In this document: in pieces, positions 42,400 through 51,976 of the stretch | Layout: each line of letters opens with the position of its first letter | Position numbering within the stretch: position 1 is the stretch's first letter | NCBI RefSeq assembly: GCF_000308615.1 | Contig: NZ_BAGB01000026.1 | Coordinates: 1-64,000 of the forward strand | DNA: 64,000 nt | Direction of reading: 5' to 3' | From: Nocardia jiangxiensis NBRC 101359 | GTDB lineage: Bacteria > Actinomycetota > Actinomycetes > Mycobacteriales > Mycobacteriaceae | Notes under the pieces: generated by a model | The model's input: only the letters and a program-made list of their open reading frames with translations | Told to the model about the DNA's origin: nothing | Databases searched by the model: none | Position numbers and translations under genes: made by a program

Positions 42400-44706
42400 T
42401 CACGCGGTGTGGACGTGCGGTTCGAGCCGGATGGTGACGGCCTTGGAGACCGGAGTGTTGGAGCGTTCGGCCACGTGGTTCAGCGGGACCAGCGGGTTGG
42501 TCTCGGGGTAGTAGGCGGCCGCATTACCGCGCGGAGTGGAGTAGGCGACCAGGCGGAAACCGGTGACCCTGCGTTCCACGCCGTCGGTCCACTCCGAGAT
42601 CAGATCCACCAGATCGCCCTCGGCGAAACCGAATTCGGCGATGTCCTCGGCGTTGACCAGGACCACCCGGCGGCCGTTGTGGATGCCGCGATAACGGTCG
42701 TCCAGGCCGTAGATGGTGGTGTTGTACTGGTCGTGGCTGCGCAGGGTCTGCAGGATCAGCCGGCCCTCGGGCACCGGCAGCCACTGCAACTCGTTGACCG
42801 CGAAATTCGCCTTGCCCGTGGCGGTTCGGAACTCGCGGGCGTCGCGCGGGGGATGCGGCAGCTGGAAACCGTTGCGGCCGCGGACTTTCGCGTTGTAGTC
42901 CGTGCAGCCCGGGACCACCCGGGAGATCGAGTCGCGGATCGTGTCGTAGTCTTCGCGGAATTTCGCCCACGGCACGGGATGTTCGGGACCGAGCAGCTCC
43001 TGCGCGAGTTCGCAGACGATCGCCACCTCGCTGCGCAGCTCCGGGCTCACCGGTGTGAGGCGGCCGGTCGACAGATGCACCATCGACATCGAATCCTCCA
43101 CGGACACCTGCTGTTTCACTCCGCCGGGCGAAAGGTCCAGATCGGTGCGGCCCAGGGTGGGCAGGATCAGCGCGGTGCGTCCGTGCACGACGTGGCTGCG
43201 ATTCAGCTTGGTGGAGACCTGCACGGTCAGCGCGCACTGCCGAAGTCCGGCCTCGGTGACCGCGGTGTCGGGGGTGGCCGAGACGAAATTGCCGCCCATG
43301 CCGAAGAAGACCTTCGCGCGGCCCTCGTGCAGGGCCCGGATGGCATCGACGGTGTCGTAGCCGTGTGTGCGGGGGCTGGTGATGCCGAACTCGGAATCCA
43401 GTGCGGTGAGGAAGGTTTCGGGCATCTTCTCCCAGATGCCCATCGTGCGGTCGCCCTGCACGTTGGAGTGTCCGCGCACCGGGCACACGCCCGCGCCCGG
43501 CTTGCCGATCATGCCGCGCATCAGCAGCAGATTCGTGGCCTCCTCGATGGTGGCCACGCCGTGCCGCTGCTGGGTCAGGCCCATCGCCCAGCAGAAGATC
43601 GTGGACTTCGAGGTGGCCAGCAGTTCGGCGGTGCGATCCAGATCCTCGCCGGTCAGGCCGGTCGCCTCGAGCACCGTGGCGAGATCCACCGCGCGCATCT
43701 GCTTCTCGTATTCGGCGAAACCCGCGGTGTGCGCGTCGACGAAGGCGCGGTCCACCACGGTGCCGGGTGCGCGGTCCTCGGCCTCGAACAGCAGCTTGGC
43801 CAGACCCTGGAACAGGGCCATATCCCCGCCGAGGCGGATCTGCAGGAAGTCGTCGGCGATATCGATCCCGGTGGTCAGGCCGCGCAGGGTCTGCGGATCG
43901 CGGAAGCCCAGCAGACCCGTCTCGGGCAGCGGATTGATCGCGATCACGCGGGCTCCGTGCTCCTTGGCCTTCTGCAGCGCCGAGAGCATGCGCGGATGAT
44001 TGGTGCCCGGATTCTGCCCGGCCACCACGATCACCTCGGCCGCGGAGAAGTCGTCGATCGTCACCGAACCCTTGCCGATACCGATCGAGGCGCTCAGCGC
44101 GGTGCCCGAGGATTCGTGGCACATGTTCGAGCAGTCCGGCAGATTGTTGGTGCCGTAGCTGCGCACCAGCAGCTGATACAGGAAGGCGGTCTCGTTGGCG
44201 GTGCGGCCGGAGGTGTAGAACAGGGCCTCGTCGGGGGAGTCCAGCGTGCGCAGCTCCTCGGCGATGAGCCGATACGCCTCGTCCCACGCGATGGGGCTGT
44301 AGTGGTCCTCGCCTGGGCGCAGCACCATCGGATGAGTGAGTCGGCCCTGCTGCCCGAGCCAGTAGCCGGACTTGTCGGACAGGTCCGCGATCGAATGCCG
44401 GGCGAAGAACTCCGGATCGACCGTGCGCAGTGTCGCCTCCTCGGCGACCGCTTTGGCCCCGTTCTCACAGAACTCCGCGGGGCGGCGATGATCGCTCGGC
44501 TCCGGCCAGGCACAGCCGGGACAGTCGAAGCCGTGCCGCTGATTCACCCTGGTCAGGGTGCGTGCGGTGCGCAGCACGCCCATCTCCTCGACGGCCCGCT
44601 CGAGCGCGATCGTCACGGCCGTGACGCCGGCCGCCTGATGTTTCGGTGGGGTGACAGCGACCTTGGATTCGTCGATGTCGTGAGATGGCGCGCGGCGATG
44701 CATCAT
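42400..44706 (-). CDS. FdhF/YdeP-type molybdopterin oxidoreductase
   Basis: A 768-residue molybdopterin enzyme of the TIGR01701 (Fdh-alpha-like) group. The N-terminal Fe-S cluster site is CPGC...C (FDCPGCAWPEPSDHRRPAEFC). The Mo-bis-MGD region includes NMCHESSGTALSASIGIGKG. The alpha/beta and C-terminal dinucleotide-binding domains are complete. No selenocysteine TGA is present, and no beta subunit gene is adjacent. With fdhD downstream it is likely a formate dehydrogenase-type enzyme, but the substrate is unproven; YdeP homologues are linked to acid tolerance. The start is ATG 44706. Confidence 0.9.
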   Translation of the reverse strand: MMHRRAPSHDIDESKVAVTPPKHQAAGVTAVTIALERAVEEMGVLRTARTLTRVNQRHGFDCPGCAWPEPSDHRRPAEFCENGAKAVAEEATLRTVDPEFFARHSIADLSDKSGYWLGQQGRLTHPMVLRPGEDHYSPIAWDEAYRLIAEELRTLDSPDEALFYTSGRTANETAFLYQLLVRSYGTNNLPDCSNMCHESSGTALSASIGIGKGSVTIDDFSAAEVIVVAGQNPGTNHPRMLSALQKAKEHGARVIAINPLPETGLLGFRDPQTLRGLTTGIDIADDFLQIRLGGDMALFQGLAKLLFEAEDRAPGTVVDRAFVDAHTAGFAEYEKQMRAVDLATVLEATGLTGEDLDRTAELLATSKSTIFCWAMGLTQQRHGVATIEEATNLLLMRGMIGKPGAGVCPVRGHSNVQGDRTMGIWEKMPETFLTALDSEFGITSPRTHGYDTVDAIRALHEGRAKVFFGMGGNFVSATPDTAVTEAGLRQCALTVQVSTKLNRSHVVHGRTALILPTLGRTDLDLSPGGVKQQVSVEDSMSMVHLSTGRLTPVSPELRSEVAIVCELAQELLGPEHPVPWAKFREDYDTIRDSISRVVPGCTDYNAKVRGRNGFQLPHPPRDAREFRTATGKANFAVNELQWLPVPEGRLILQTLRSHDQYNTTIYGLDDRYRGIHNGRRVVLVNAEDIAEFGFAEGDLVDLISEWTDGVERRVTGFRLVAYSTPRGNAAAYYPETNPLVPLNHVAERSNTPVSKAVTIRLEPHVHTA

Positions 44707-44975
44707 TCCATCGTCCTCCTGACCGAACGACTAGGACAAACGGCCCATGCGCCGATCGGCGATCGCAGGCCGAATGCCGAGCGTACGCGCGGTGTCACGG
44801 TGGTCGCGGCCGATGTTCGGGATCGTTCACGAATCGGCACGATCGTGCGGTGTTCGGGCACGACACACTTGCCGCGGATGCCGCGAATCGCCCCCATGGC
44901 GGCCTTCGGGAGGCAAGTATCGATGCGACCGCCGGGGCAGCTGCCTCGGAACCGGACAGCAAGGATCGGAACAGG

Positions 44976-45416
44976 ATGGACAAAGGACTCAGGACCGCGC
45001 GGATTCGTCGGCGCCTCGTACGTCCCGCCGCGGCGGGCCTGGGGGTGGCGGCGCTGCTGCTCACCCCGGTCGCGCTGCTCACCGCGCCCGCCGGTGCGAC
45101 CGCCACACAGGTCGGTGCGGAGCCGGGTATGAACTACGGTCTGGGCACCAATTACGCGGTGGGCTGCCAGTCCGCGGTGCAGGTCACGGTCTCCGACCCC
45201 GTGCAGCCGGTCCAGGTCTTCGACAACAACGGCTCGATCGGCTGGTTCCGGCCCTCGGGCGGCACGGTCGTCGCACCCTGGACTCCGGCGACGGTCGGTT
45301 GGCACCACATCACCGCCGTGCAGGCCGCGACACCGGCCGGCACGCCGACGCCGTACGTCGACATTCGCGTCGCCAACGGGGCGCACATGGGCAACAACTG
45401 CGCCGTCTTCGGTTGA
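44976..45416 (+). CDS. secreted protein of unknown function
   Basis: A 146-residue protein with a typical Sec signal peptide: basic start (MDKGLRTARIRRRLVRP), hydrophobic core (GLGVAALLLTPVALLTAP) and cleavage near AGATA, about residue 43. The mature part of about 100 residues has two Cys (GCQSAV and NNCAVF) that could form a disulfide and beta-rich sequence (VQVTVSDPVQPVQVFDNNGSIGWF). It resembles small exported actinomycete proteins. ATG 44976. A bidirectional terminator lies downstream. Confidence 0.8.
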   Translation: MDKGLRTARIRRRLVRPAAAGLGVAALLLTPVALLTAPAGATATQVGAEPGMNYGLGTNYAVGCQSAVQVTVSDPVQPVQVFDNNGSIGWFRPSGGTVVAPWTPATVGWHHITAVQAATPAGTPTPYVDIRVANGAHMGNNCAVFG

Positions 45417-45500
45417 GCGGCAATGGATTCGAGATGCGCGGCGGACGCTCCGTGAACGAGTGGATCGTGCCCGGCGGGCGCTGAAGTCTCGAAGACGAGT

Positions 45501-45530
45501 GCGGGCGGTTCCCCCAGGGGAACCGCCCGC
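45501..45530. terminator. bidirectional hairpin terminator
   Basis: A perfect 13-bp stem, GCGGGCGGTTCCC with GGGAACCGCCCGC, and a 4-nt loop, between the convergent secreted-protein and embC-like genes. Confidence 0.8.
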
Positions 45531-45551
45531 ACTGCTTCGTCTATCGGGTGT

Positions 45552-48500
45552 CTACCGGATGTCGAAGTTCAGCGGACCCGGTTTCCACCGGGCGGACCGC
45601 TGTTCGGTGACCGTGTCCAGCTGGGCGGGGGTCGCCTTCGGATCCAGCGGGACGAGGCGTTCGATCTCGCCCCAGTTGCGCTTCCAGTCGTCCTTCAGAT
45701 ACGAGGACATGACCTCCGGACGAGTGAGCAGCTGGACGTAGCCCAGCGGACCGCCCGAGGCGTGGCTCTGCCAGTTGGTGGTCATGATCGCGGCCGCGAA
45801 ATCCGGGGTGATGCGGTACCGCGGGATCTCCGCGACACCGTCCCGGTGCCGGAACGGCTGCTGGCACGGGAACTGCAGACCGACCAGCCAGTCCAGCATC
45901 ACCGGATCGGTGTGCCCGACCAGCGAGTCGAGCGTCTGCAGATGCGGCACGCGTGGCGGGGTCACCGCGACCCACTGCAACGGATCCGAGCTGTTCACCG
46001 AGGCGACCACGCGCACGACGTCGGCCTGGGAAGGCAACTGCTGCAACGGAACTCGCAGATTGCGCCAGGACGGCTGCAGCACGCTCACATCGTCCGGGGT
46101 GACCCGGCCCAGCGACTGCACCCCGCCGGGACCGGCGACGCCGTACTCGAGCTGGACGTTCTGTCCGGCGACGGGCAGGTTGTCGATATCGGTGGAGGCG
46201 ACGCGCCCGGCGGCCGCGATCGAGACGATCTTGCCGCGGCTGCCCGCGGAATCCGCGGCGGGCAGGCGATACCAGCCCGAGGTCAGCGACTTCTCCGCGC
46301 CGGGACTGCCGTAACTGCCCAGGATCGGTGTCGTCGCCGGATCCAGGCCGAACGGCAGCGGAATGGTGCTGCCGTTGATGCCCGGCTTCGCGGCCTCGCC
46401 GCCGGCTCCGGTGCTGTCCTTACCGGTCTTGGTGGTGGTGCCCGCACTACCGAGGGACTGGCCGACCGAGGCCGCGGCCGCGGCCGAACCGTCGGGGGTC
46501 AGGTCGCCGAGGTTCAGGCCGTCGGGCGTGAAGCCGTCGTTGGTGCCACTGCCGAGCGCGGTCGCGGGACTGCCCGACAACGGGCGCAGCACACCGGCAT
46601 TCGCGTCCGGCTCGACCAGCACGTCATCGGCCATGGCACACGGATCACCGGTCAGCGCCTTGATGTTCGAGGACGCGAGCGAGTACGCCGGATACTGCTC
46701 GACCGCGGCCTTGACGAACGAGAGCACCTCGAACAGCACGACCAGCGCCGCGGCCACGGCGAGGATCGGGATCGGGCGACGCGGCGTGCGTGCTTCGCCG
46801 TGGAACGGTTCACGGATGTGGAACCAGCCCGCCGCGACGATCAGCAGCAGCGAAATCGCCAGCAGTACCGTGCCCGCGCTGATCCCGTGCACCGAGATCG
46901 GCTTGTCCCACCACGAGATTCGATAGCTCGCGACATACCACCAGCCGTTGGAGCTGGCGAACGACAGTGCCAGCATGGCGAAGACGGCGGCGGCGAACAG
47001 CGCGCGGTTGCGCGCGGACCGCAGCGACCGCGATCCCACCGCGACCGCGGCGACCACCGCGACCGCGCCGCCGAGTCCGGCGAATACGCCCAGGTGATGG
47101 GTGAACTTGGTGGGCGAGAACATCATCAGCGGCACCGCGGCGACGGTGGTGCCCAGGATGCGCCGGGTGGGTCCGGCCGCGAGTCCGGGAATCCGGCCGC
47201 TCTTGCGCAGCAGCGTGATCACCGCGGCCGCCAGTGCGAGGAACATCACCAACATCGCGAACCGCCGCGCGAGGGAACCGTCCGGGGTCGGCTGGAGCAG
47301 ATCCTGATAGACGAGATAGTCGGTGTACCAGGGCATATCGGGACCGACGACCTTGTGCGCCTGACGCATCGCCGAGACCTCGGCCAGCGGCTGCCCGGCG
47401 AAGACGATGGTCAGCACGACCAGACCCGCGGCCAGCGCGGGTGCGATCAACGCCACATAACCCGAGGTGCGGGCGCGTTGCACGATGATCTGCACCAGCG
47501 GGCGCGCCCCGGCCAGCAGGGCGGCGAAGCAGATCAGACCGGACGGGTTGGTGACCACGGCCAGCGCCGCGGGGATCAGCGCGACCGCGGCCGGGGCCAG
47601 GCGCCGGGTGGCCAGTGCGCGTTCCATCGACACCCAGGTCAGCAGGACGCCCAGCGCGATCGCCGGTTCGGGCCGCAGACCGTTGTTGTAGGGCAGCCAG
47701 AACGCCAGCAGGACCAGCCCACCGGCCCAGATCGCCGAGCGTTCGGTGCGTGCGCCGACGCCCAGGCGCGGTACCACCTCGCGGCTGATCAGGAACCAGC
47801 ACGCGATGCCGAAGATCAGTTCCGGCAGTCGCACCACGATGCTCGCGGTGGACACGCGGGCGAGCAGTTCGAACAGGTTGTCGTACGGGATGCCGATCGG
47901 CGTCTCGGGGACGCCGAAGTAGGCGAAGTAGTTCGCCAGATATCGGGCGGGCCCGGCGGTGCGGGCCATACCGAAGATATAGCCGTCGTCCGCGGTGCCG
48001 ACGCCGATGAAGTACCACAGGATCAGCGTGCCCAGTACGGCGAAGTCGACCAGCCGCGGCCGCCACCAGCGACGCGGCAGCGCGCGACGGTTGCCCCGGC
48101 CGTCCAGGCCGTCCAACCGGTGCAGCGAGTACAGGGCCACGGCGGTGGCGATGATCGCGCCGATGATCGCGATCAGTTTCAGCACGGTCGGGGAGGTGGT
48201 GAATCGCGAGTCGATCACCACGTCGGCGTGCATACCCGACGGTGCGGCGCCGGTCAGATCGGTGAACAGGCCGACCAGCTGCGGGCGGTGCTCACCGGCC
48301 AGCGTGACGGGCGCGCCGCCCGCCTGAACCGAGGTGGCGGTGCTGTCGGAGGAGATCGTGATGGTGCAGCCGCGCGGCAGGTCGCGCACCGGAGTATCGA
48401 TCAGCGTCTGATCGCGCAGCACCACCTGCAGCCGGTCGCCGGTGGGTGCGGCGGAGACCAGGACGTTCAGGCCGTAGTGCCAGGACGATCCGGACGCCGC

Positions 48501-48815
48501 CGGGACCGTGGCCAGCAGGGTGCCGCCGCGCGGTCCCAGCGCCGTGGCGGCGCTGCACGGGATGTCGGCGTGCACGCTGGTCGGGGAGTAGGACACCAGT
48601 GGCGCGGTGACGCTGGTCGCGCGGCCCGCCTGCGGCCAGGACAGCGAGGACTGCTCCTGATGCACCGGCAGCAGTGGCACCGCCACAGCCAGCAGCGCGC
48701 CGAGGATGCCGGTCACGATGGCGAGGATCCGCCACAGTCGACCGCCCCCACGTCGGGGGGCGAGTTGGTCCAGCGGCCGATCATCGGCCGGGTGTCGACT
48801 GAGCGTCTGGGTCAC
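45552..48815 (-). CDS. Emb-type arabinosyltransferase
   Basis: A protein of 1087 residues of the EmbA/B/C family, the cell-wall arabinan polymerases targeted by ethambutol in mycobacteria. A short cytoplasmic start and one helix are followed by a large N-terminal extracytoplasmic domain. The GT-C catalytic motif ADDGYIFGMAR lies near 275, then about a dozen membrane helices, and a C-terminal carbohydrate-binding domain (from about 760, including SGWYRLPA and VPLQQLP). GTG 48815 gives a normal length; an alternative start extends it 17 residues. Which Emb member it represents is not assigned. It follows the MFS gene by 78 bp. Confidence 0.93.
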   Translation of the reverse strand: MTQTLSRHPADDRPLDQLAPRRGGGRLWRILAIVTGILGALLAVAVPLLPVHQEQSSLSWPQAGRATSVTAPLVSYSPTSVHADIPCSAATALGPRGGTLLATVPAASGSSWHYGLNVLVSAAPTGDRLQVVLRDQTLIDTPVRDLPRGCTITISSDSTATSVQAGGAPVTLAGEHRPQLVGLFTDLTGAAPSGMHADVVIDSRFTTSPTVLKLIAIIGAIIATAVALYSLHRLDGLDGRGNRRALPRRWWRPRLVDFAVLGTLILWYFIGVGTADDGYIFGMARTAGPARYLANYFAYFGVPETPIGIPYDNLFELLARVSTASIVVRLPELIFGIACWFLISREVVPRLGVGARTERSAIWAGGLVLLAFWLPYNNGLRPEPAIALGVLLTWVSMERALATRRLAPAAVALIPAALAVVTNPSGLICFAALLAGARPLVQIIVQRARTSGYVALIAPALAAGLVVLTIVFAGQPLAEVSAMRQAHKVVGPDMPWYTDYLVYQDLLQPTPDGSLARRFAMLVMFLALAAAVITLLRKSGRIPGLAAGPTRRILGTTVAAVPLMMFSPTKFTHHLGVFAGLGGAVAVVAAVAVGSRSLRSARNRALFAAAVFAMLALSFASSNGWWYVASYRISWWDKPISVHGISAGTVLLAISLLLIVAAGWFHIREPFHGEARTPRRPIPILAVAAALVVLFEVLSFVKAAVEQYPAYSLASSNIKALTGDPCAMADDVLVEPDANAGVLRPLSGSPATALGSGTNDGFTPDGLNLGDLTPDGSAAAAASVGQSLGSAGTTTKTGKDSTGAGGEAAKPGINGSTIPLPFGLDPATTPILGSYGSPGAEKSLTSGWYRLPAADSAGSRGKIVSIAAAGRVASTDIDNLPVAGQNVQLEYGVAGPGGVQSLGRVTPDDVSVLQPSWRNLRVPLQQLPSQADVVRVVASVNSSDPLQWVAVTPPRVPHLQTLDSLVGHTDPVMLDWLVGLQFPCQQPFRHRDGVAEIPRYRITPDFAAAIMTTNWQSHASGGPLGYVQLLTRPEVMSSYLKDDWKRNWGEIERLVPLDPKATPAQLDTVTEQRSARWKPGPLNFDIR

Positions 48816-48893
48816 GGTCGGGCATGCTATCAACCGGAACTGAGACCGCGTCCAGCTCACTGACACCTCGGCCGATGCGCTGCGGCGTCGTGC

Positions 48894-50327
48894 TCAGCCG
48901 ACCGCGCTCACCAGCTGTGATGCAGCGGGTTCGGTTGTGGCCGAGCGGGTTTGCGGGCGCAACCCGAGCAGGGCGGCGGCGATGGTCGCCGCACAGGTTC
49001 CCGCGCCCACCCAGAACGCGACCGTGAACTGGCCCTCCTGCGGCAGCGGCAGGTGCGGGAGCAGCTTCGCGGTCAGCAGCGTGGTGATGACGGCGCTGCC
49101 CAGCGCACTGCCGACGGTGCGGGAGATGGAGTTGATGCCGTTGGCCACGCCGTTGTGCCGATGCGGCACGCTCGCGGCGATCAGAGCGGGCATGGCGGCG
49201 TAGGCGAAGCTGATCGCGATGCCGACCACCACACTGGCGGTGATCACGGTGCCGGTCGCCTCGTGCGCCAGGGCCATCCAGGCGAATCCGGCCGCGCCCA
49301 CGATGCCGGACAGGGCCAGCACGTACCGCCCGCCGATCCGCCCGACCAGCAGTCCGCCCAGTGGCGCGGCGAGCATCGACGCGATCGTGCTGGGCAGTAG
49401 ATATTCCACCGAGGCGCGCAGGATCGAGGCGGTGAAGCCGTATCCGGCGATCCGCGCGGGCATCTGAGCCAGATACGACACCCCCATGAACAGCAGGAAC
49501 ATCGCGAATCCGATGAAGACGCCGGACAGGTTGGTGAACAGCACCGGTCGGTGGGTGAACATCTCCAGGTCCACCAGCGGTGCGGCCGAGCGACGTTCGA
49601 TCAGCACCCACAGCGCGGCCATGACGATCGCGCCGCCGAAGCAGCCCAGCGTCGCGGCCGAGGTCCATCCCCATTCGTGGCCTTGGGAGATCGGCAGGAG
49701 CAGCAGGATCAGCGCGCCGCCGAGGGTGATCGCACCGGGCAGGTCGACGCTGCCGGGATGGCGGGTGCCCGTCGCGGGCACGACGATCGCCGCCAGGGCC
49801 AGTGCCACCACCGCCAACCCGGCGGTGAACCAGAAGACCACGTGGTAGCCGGGATCACTGCCCTGGGTGAGCAGACCGGTGGTGACCAGTCCGATGCCGC
49901 CGCCGAAGGCGAGGGTGCCGCTGACGATGGCCATCGCCCCGTGCAGCCGTTCGGCCGGGATCTCGTCGCGCAGCACCGACAGCGCCAGCGGGAAGATCGC
50001 CGTCGCCACGCCCTGCAGCGTGCGCCCGGCCAGCAGTACGCCCAGTGAGCCGGCCGTCGCGGACACGACCGAGCCGATCGCCGCGATCACGAGCGTGCCC
50101 AGCAGGGTGGGCTTGCGGCCGTACAGATCGCCGATCCGGCCCAGCAGCGGGGTGAACACGGCCGCGGACAGCAGGGTCGCGGTGGTCACCCAGCTCACCG
50201 ACGTCGTGGAGACGTGCAGTTTCGTCGCGATCAGACCCAGGATCGGTACCGCCTGGGTCTGCATGACGGTGACGATCATCGCGGCGAATGCGAGGACGCC
50301 GGTCAGCAGCGAACTCCTCCGCGTCAT
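48894..50327 (-). CDS. MFS transporter (DHA2-like drug exporter family)
   Basis: A 477-residue major facilitator with about 12-14 membrane helices. The motif-A region LLGRIGDLYGRKPTLLG follows helix 2. Motif C-like GGGIGL is present. Such proteins export drugs or metabolites. The start is ATG 50327. Divergent from a marR gene with a strong palindrome between, indicating MarR repression relieved by ligand. Confidence 0.9.
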   Translation of the reverse strand: MTRRSSLLTGVLAFAAMIVTVMQTQAVPILGLIATKLHVSTTSVSWVTTATLLSAAVFTPLLGRIGDLYGRKPTLLGTLVIAAIGSVVSATAGSLGVLLAGRTLQGVATAIFPLALSVLRDEIPAERLHGAMAIVSGTLAFGGGIGLVTTGLLTQGSDPGYHVVFWFTAGLAVVALALAAIVVPATGTRHPGSVDLPGAITLGGALILLLLPISQGHEWGWTSAATLGCFGGAIVMAALWVLIERRSAAPLVDLEMFTHRPVLFTNLSGVFIGFAMFLLFMGVSYLAQMPARIAGYGFTASILRASVEYLLPSTIASMLAAPLGGLLVGRIGGRYVLALSGIVGAAGFAWMALAHEATGTVITASVVVGIAISFAYAAMPALIAASVPHRHNGVANGINSISRTVGSALGSAVITTLLTAKLLPHLPLPQEGQFTVAFWVGAGTCAATIAAALLGLRPQTRSATTEPAASQLVSAVG

Positions 50328-50354
50328 GTGACACCTCCAGAAGCTTGGGAACAG

Positions 50355-50395
50355 ATATGTTTGAAGTCCTCAAGCATTTAAGGCTTCAAATATAT
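50355..50395. promoter_or_regulatory. MarR-type operator between the MFS and marR genes
   Basis: A palindrome of about 16-bp arms with one-base imperfections: ATATGTTTGAAGTCCT (50355-50370) against AAGGCTTCAAATATAT (50380-50395). Each arm carries TTTGAAG / CTTCAAA. It is AT-rich and sits in the 100-bp gap between the two divergent starts. Confidence 0.7.
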
Positions 50396-50427
50396 TCGTT
50401 GTCAATCGCGCCGGTAGGATCGCCGCT

Positions 50428-50865
50428 ATGAGTCAGGCCACAGAACCGAGTCCCCTTGCGTTACTGATCGGACGGTTCGTGTCGGCCTACCTGCAGGACT
50501 TCCTGACCGCCGCGGAGGAACACGGCCTGACCCTCACCCAGGCCAAACTCCTGCTGGCACTCAACGAACCCCCCGCCGAACTGCCCATGCGCGAACTGGC
50601 CGGACGCCTGGCCTGCGACCCGTCCAACCTGACCGGCGTCGCGGACCGCATGGAGTCCCGCGGTCTGGTCCTGCGCACGGTGAATCCCGCCGACCGCCGG
50701 GTGAAATATCTGGCCTCCACCGACCAGGGGCGCGATCTGGCCGCGCAGATCCGCGGTTCGCAGGTGCGGGCCTACCGCGCGCTGGCCGAGCTGACGCCGG
50801 AGGAGGAAGGGCTGCTCGAGGGCATGCTCGAACGTCTGGTGCCGAAATTGGAGGCGGCCGAGTAG
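50428..50865 (+). CDS. MarR family transcriptional regulator
   Basis: A 145-residue MarR with the winged helix LACDPSNLTGVADRMESRGLVLRTVNPADRRVKY at about residues 55-90. It is divergent from the MFS gene, with an operator upstream. Its last 94 bp overlap, tail to tail, the QueA-like gene on the minus strand. ATG 50428. Confidence 0.93.
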   Translation: MSQATEPSPLALLIGRFVSAYLQDFLTAAEEHGLTLTQAKLLLALNEPPAELPMRELAGRLACDPSNLTGVADRMESRGLVLRTVNPADRRVKYLASTDQGRDLAAQIRGSQVRAYRALAELTPEEEGLLEGMLERLVPKLEAAE

Positions 50866-51914
50866 TCGGCGGCGGCCACGGCTTCGGCCCGGTCGGCGAA
50901 CAGCAGTGCGGTATCGCCGAATTCGTGCCAGAGGTAGCCGGTCTGCAATGCCACGCGGTAGGCGGCATCGACCCGTTCCGGTCCGGCGACCGCCTCGAGG
51001 AGCTGGAGGTGGGAGGCTCCGGGTTCGTGCCATCCGGTGATGAGGGCGTCGACCGTGCGGGCGGGGCGGTCTGCGCCGAGAATCAGATCCGTCCATCCGG
51101 CGGCCGGGTGGACCAGGCCGGAGGGGGTGGCAGCGGACTCCAGGGCGCGGGTGACGGTCGTGCCGACGGCGATCACGCGACCGCCCGTGGCGTGGGCCGA
51201 ATTCACCAGGCGGGCCGTGGTTTCGGAGACGCGGTAGCGCTCCGGGCTCGGCGGTTCGCCGGTTTCGGGGGAGGAGACGCCGGTGTGCAGGGTGATCGGC
51301 GCCAGCGTGATTCCGGCCGTCACCAGGTCGGTGACCAGGGTGTCGGTGAACGGTCTTGCGGCGCTGGGCATCTCGGCGCTGCCCGGTTCACGGCCGAAGA
51401 CCGTGCGGTAGAACTCCGGTGACCATCGTTGCGTCACATAGGAATAGGTGATCGGGCGGCCGTGGCGGGCCAGCAGTGCGGTGACATCGGTGTCGACCTC
51501 GGCGATCCAGAGGCGTCGGGCGGGCGGTAGCCAGAGCGCGCGCAGCGTTGCCGTGGCGCCTGGAAGTTCCACGCGGGCACCGGATTCCGGTTCGGCCGCG
51601 GTGAACGGGGTGCCCTCGGGGGTGCGGAGTTCGACCGCCCAGCTGCCGTGATCCAGTCGCGCGGCGAAATGCAGGACGGCCGGGACGCCCCGATACCGTG
51701 CGTCGACCGCCGCGGCCAGTGTCGACGAATTGTTCACCACGACAAGGTCTCCCGGTCGCAGGAACTGCGGCAGCTCCCGGAACCTGGCATGGGTGATGCC
51801 CGTGTTGCCGGACACCAGCAGGCGGACCTCGTCGCGGGCGAGTCCGCGTGCCTCCGCCGGAGCGGTCGCCGCGCGGTCGGCGGGCAGGACGAATTCGCGT
51901 GGGACGGCTGTCAT
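50772..51914 (-). CDS. QueA-like S-adenosylmethionine:tRNA ribosyltransferase-isomerase homologue
   Basis: A 380-residue protein with QueA family hallmarks: LRPGDLVVVNNSSTL, TFLP-like ALWLPPAR, HTGVSSPETGE, RYRVSETTARLVN, VIAVGTTVTRALES and LGADRPARTVDALITGWHEPGASHLQLLEA. QueA makes epoxyqueuosine in tRNA, but no other queuosine genes are nearby, so a divergent role is possible. The final 30 residues are Ser/Ala-rich and encoded antisense to marR. It follows the SDR gene by 62 bp and shares its promoter. Confidence 0.85.
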   Translation of the reverse strand: MTAVPREFVLPADRAATAPAEARGLARDEVRLLVSGNTGITHARFRELPQFLRPGDLVVVNNSSTLAAAVDARYRGVPAVLHFAARLDHGSWAVELRTPEGTPFTAAEPESGARVELPGATATLRALWLPPARRLWIAEVDTDVTALLARHGRPITYSYVTQRWSPEFYRTVFGREPGSAEMPSAARPFTDTLVTDLVTAGITLAPITLHTGVSSPETGEPPSPERYRVSETTARLVNSAHATGGRVIAVGTTVTRALESAATPSGLVHPAAGWTDLILGADRPARTVDALITGWHEPGASHLQLLEAVAGPERVDAAYRVALQTGYLWHEFGDTALLFADRAEAVAAADYSAASNFGTRRSSMPSSSPSSSGVSSASAR

Positions 51915-51976
51915 GGCTGCCTCCGATGTTCGGCCGGAATCGACGGGTGTGGTCCGGTCCCGATTGGTAGGTGGTG

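Noticed and set aside
42400..44706. Selenocysteine formate dehydrogenase.
   Set aside because: There is no in-frame TGA at the active site, and no SECIS-like element was looked for beyond that.
45762..48863. Plus-strand open frame of 1033 codons opposite the arabinosyltransferase.
   Set aside because: Antisense shadow of an Emb gene; composition is Arg/Gly/Gln-rich without domains.
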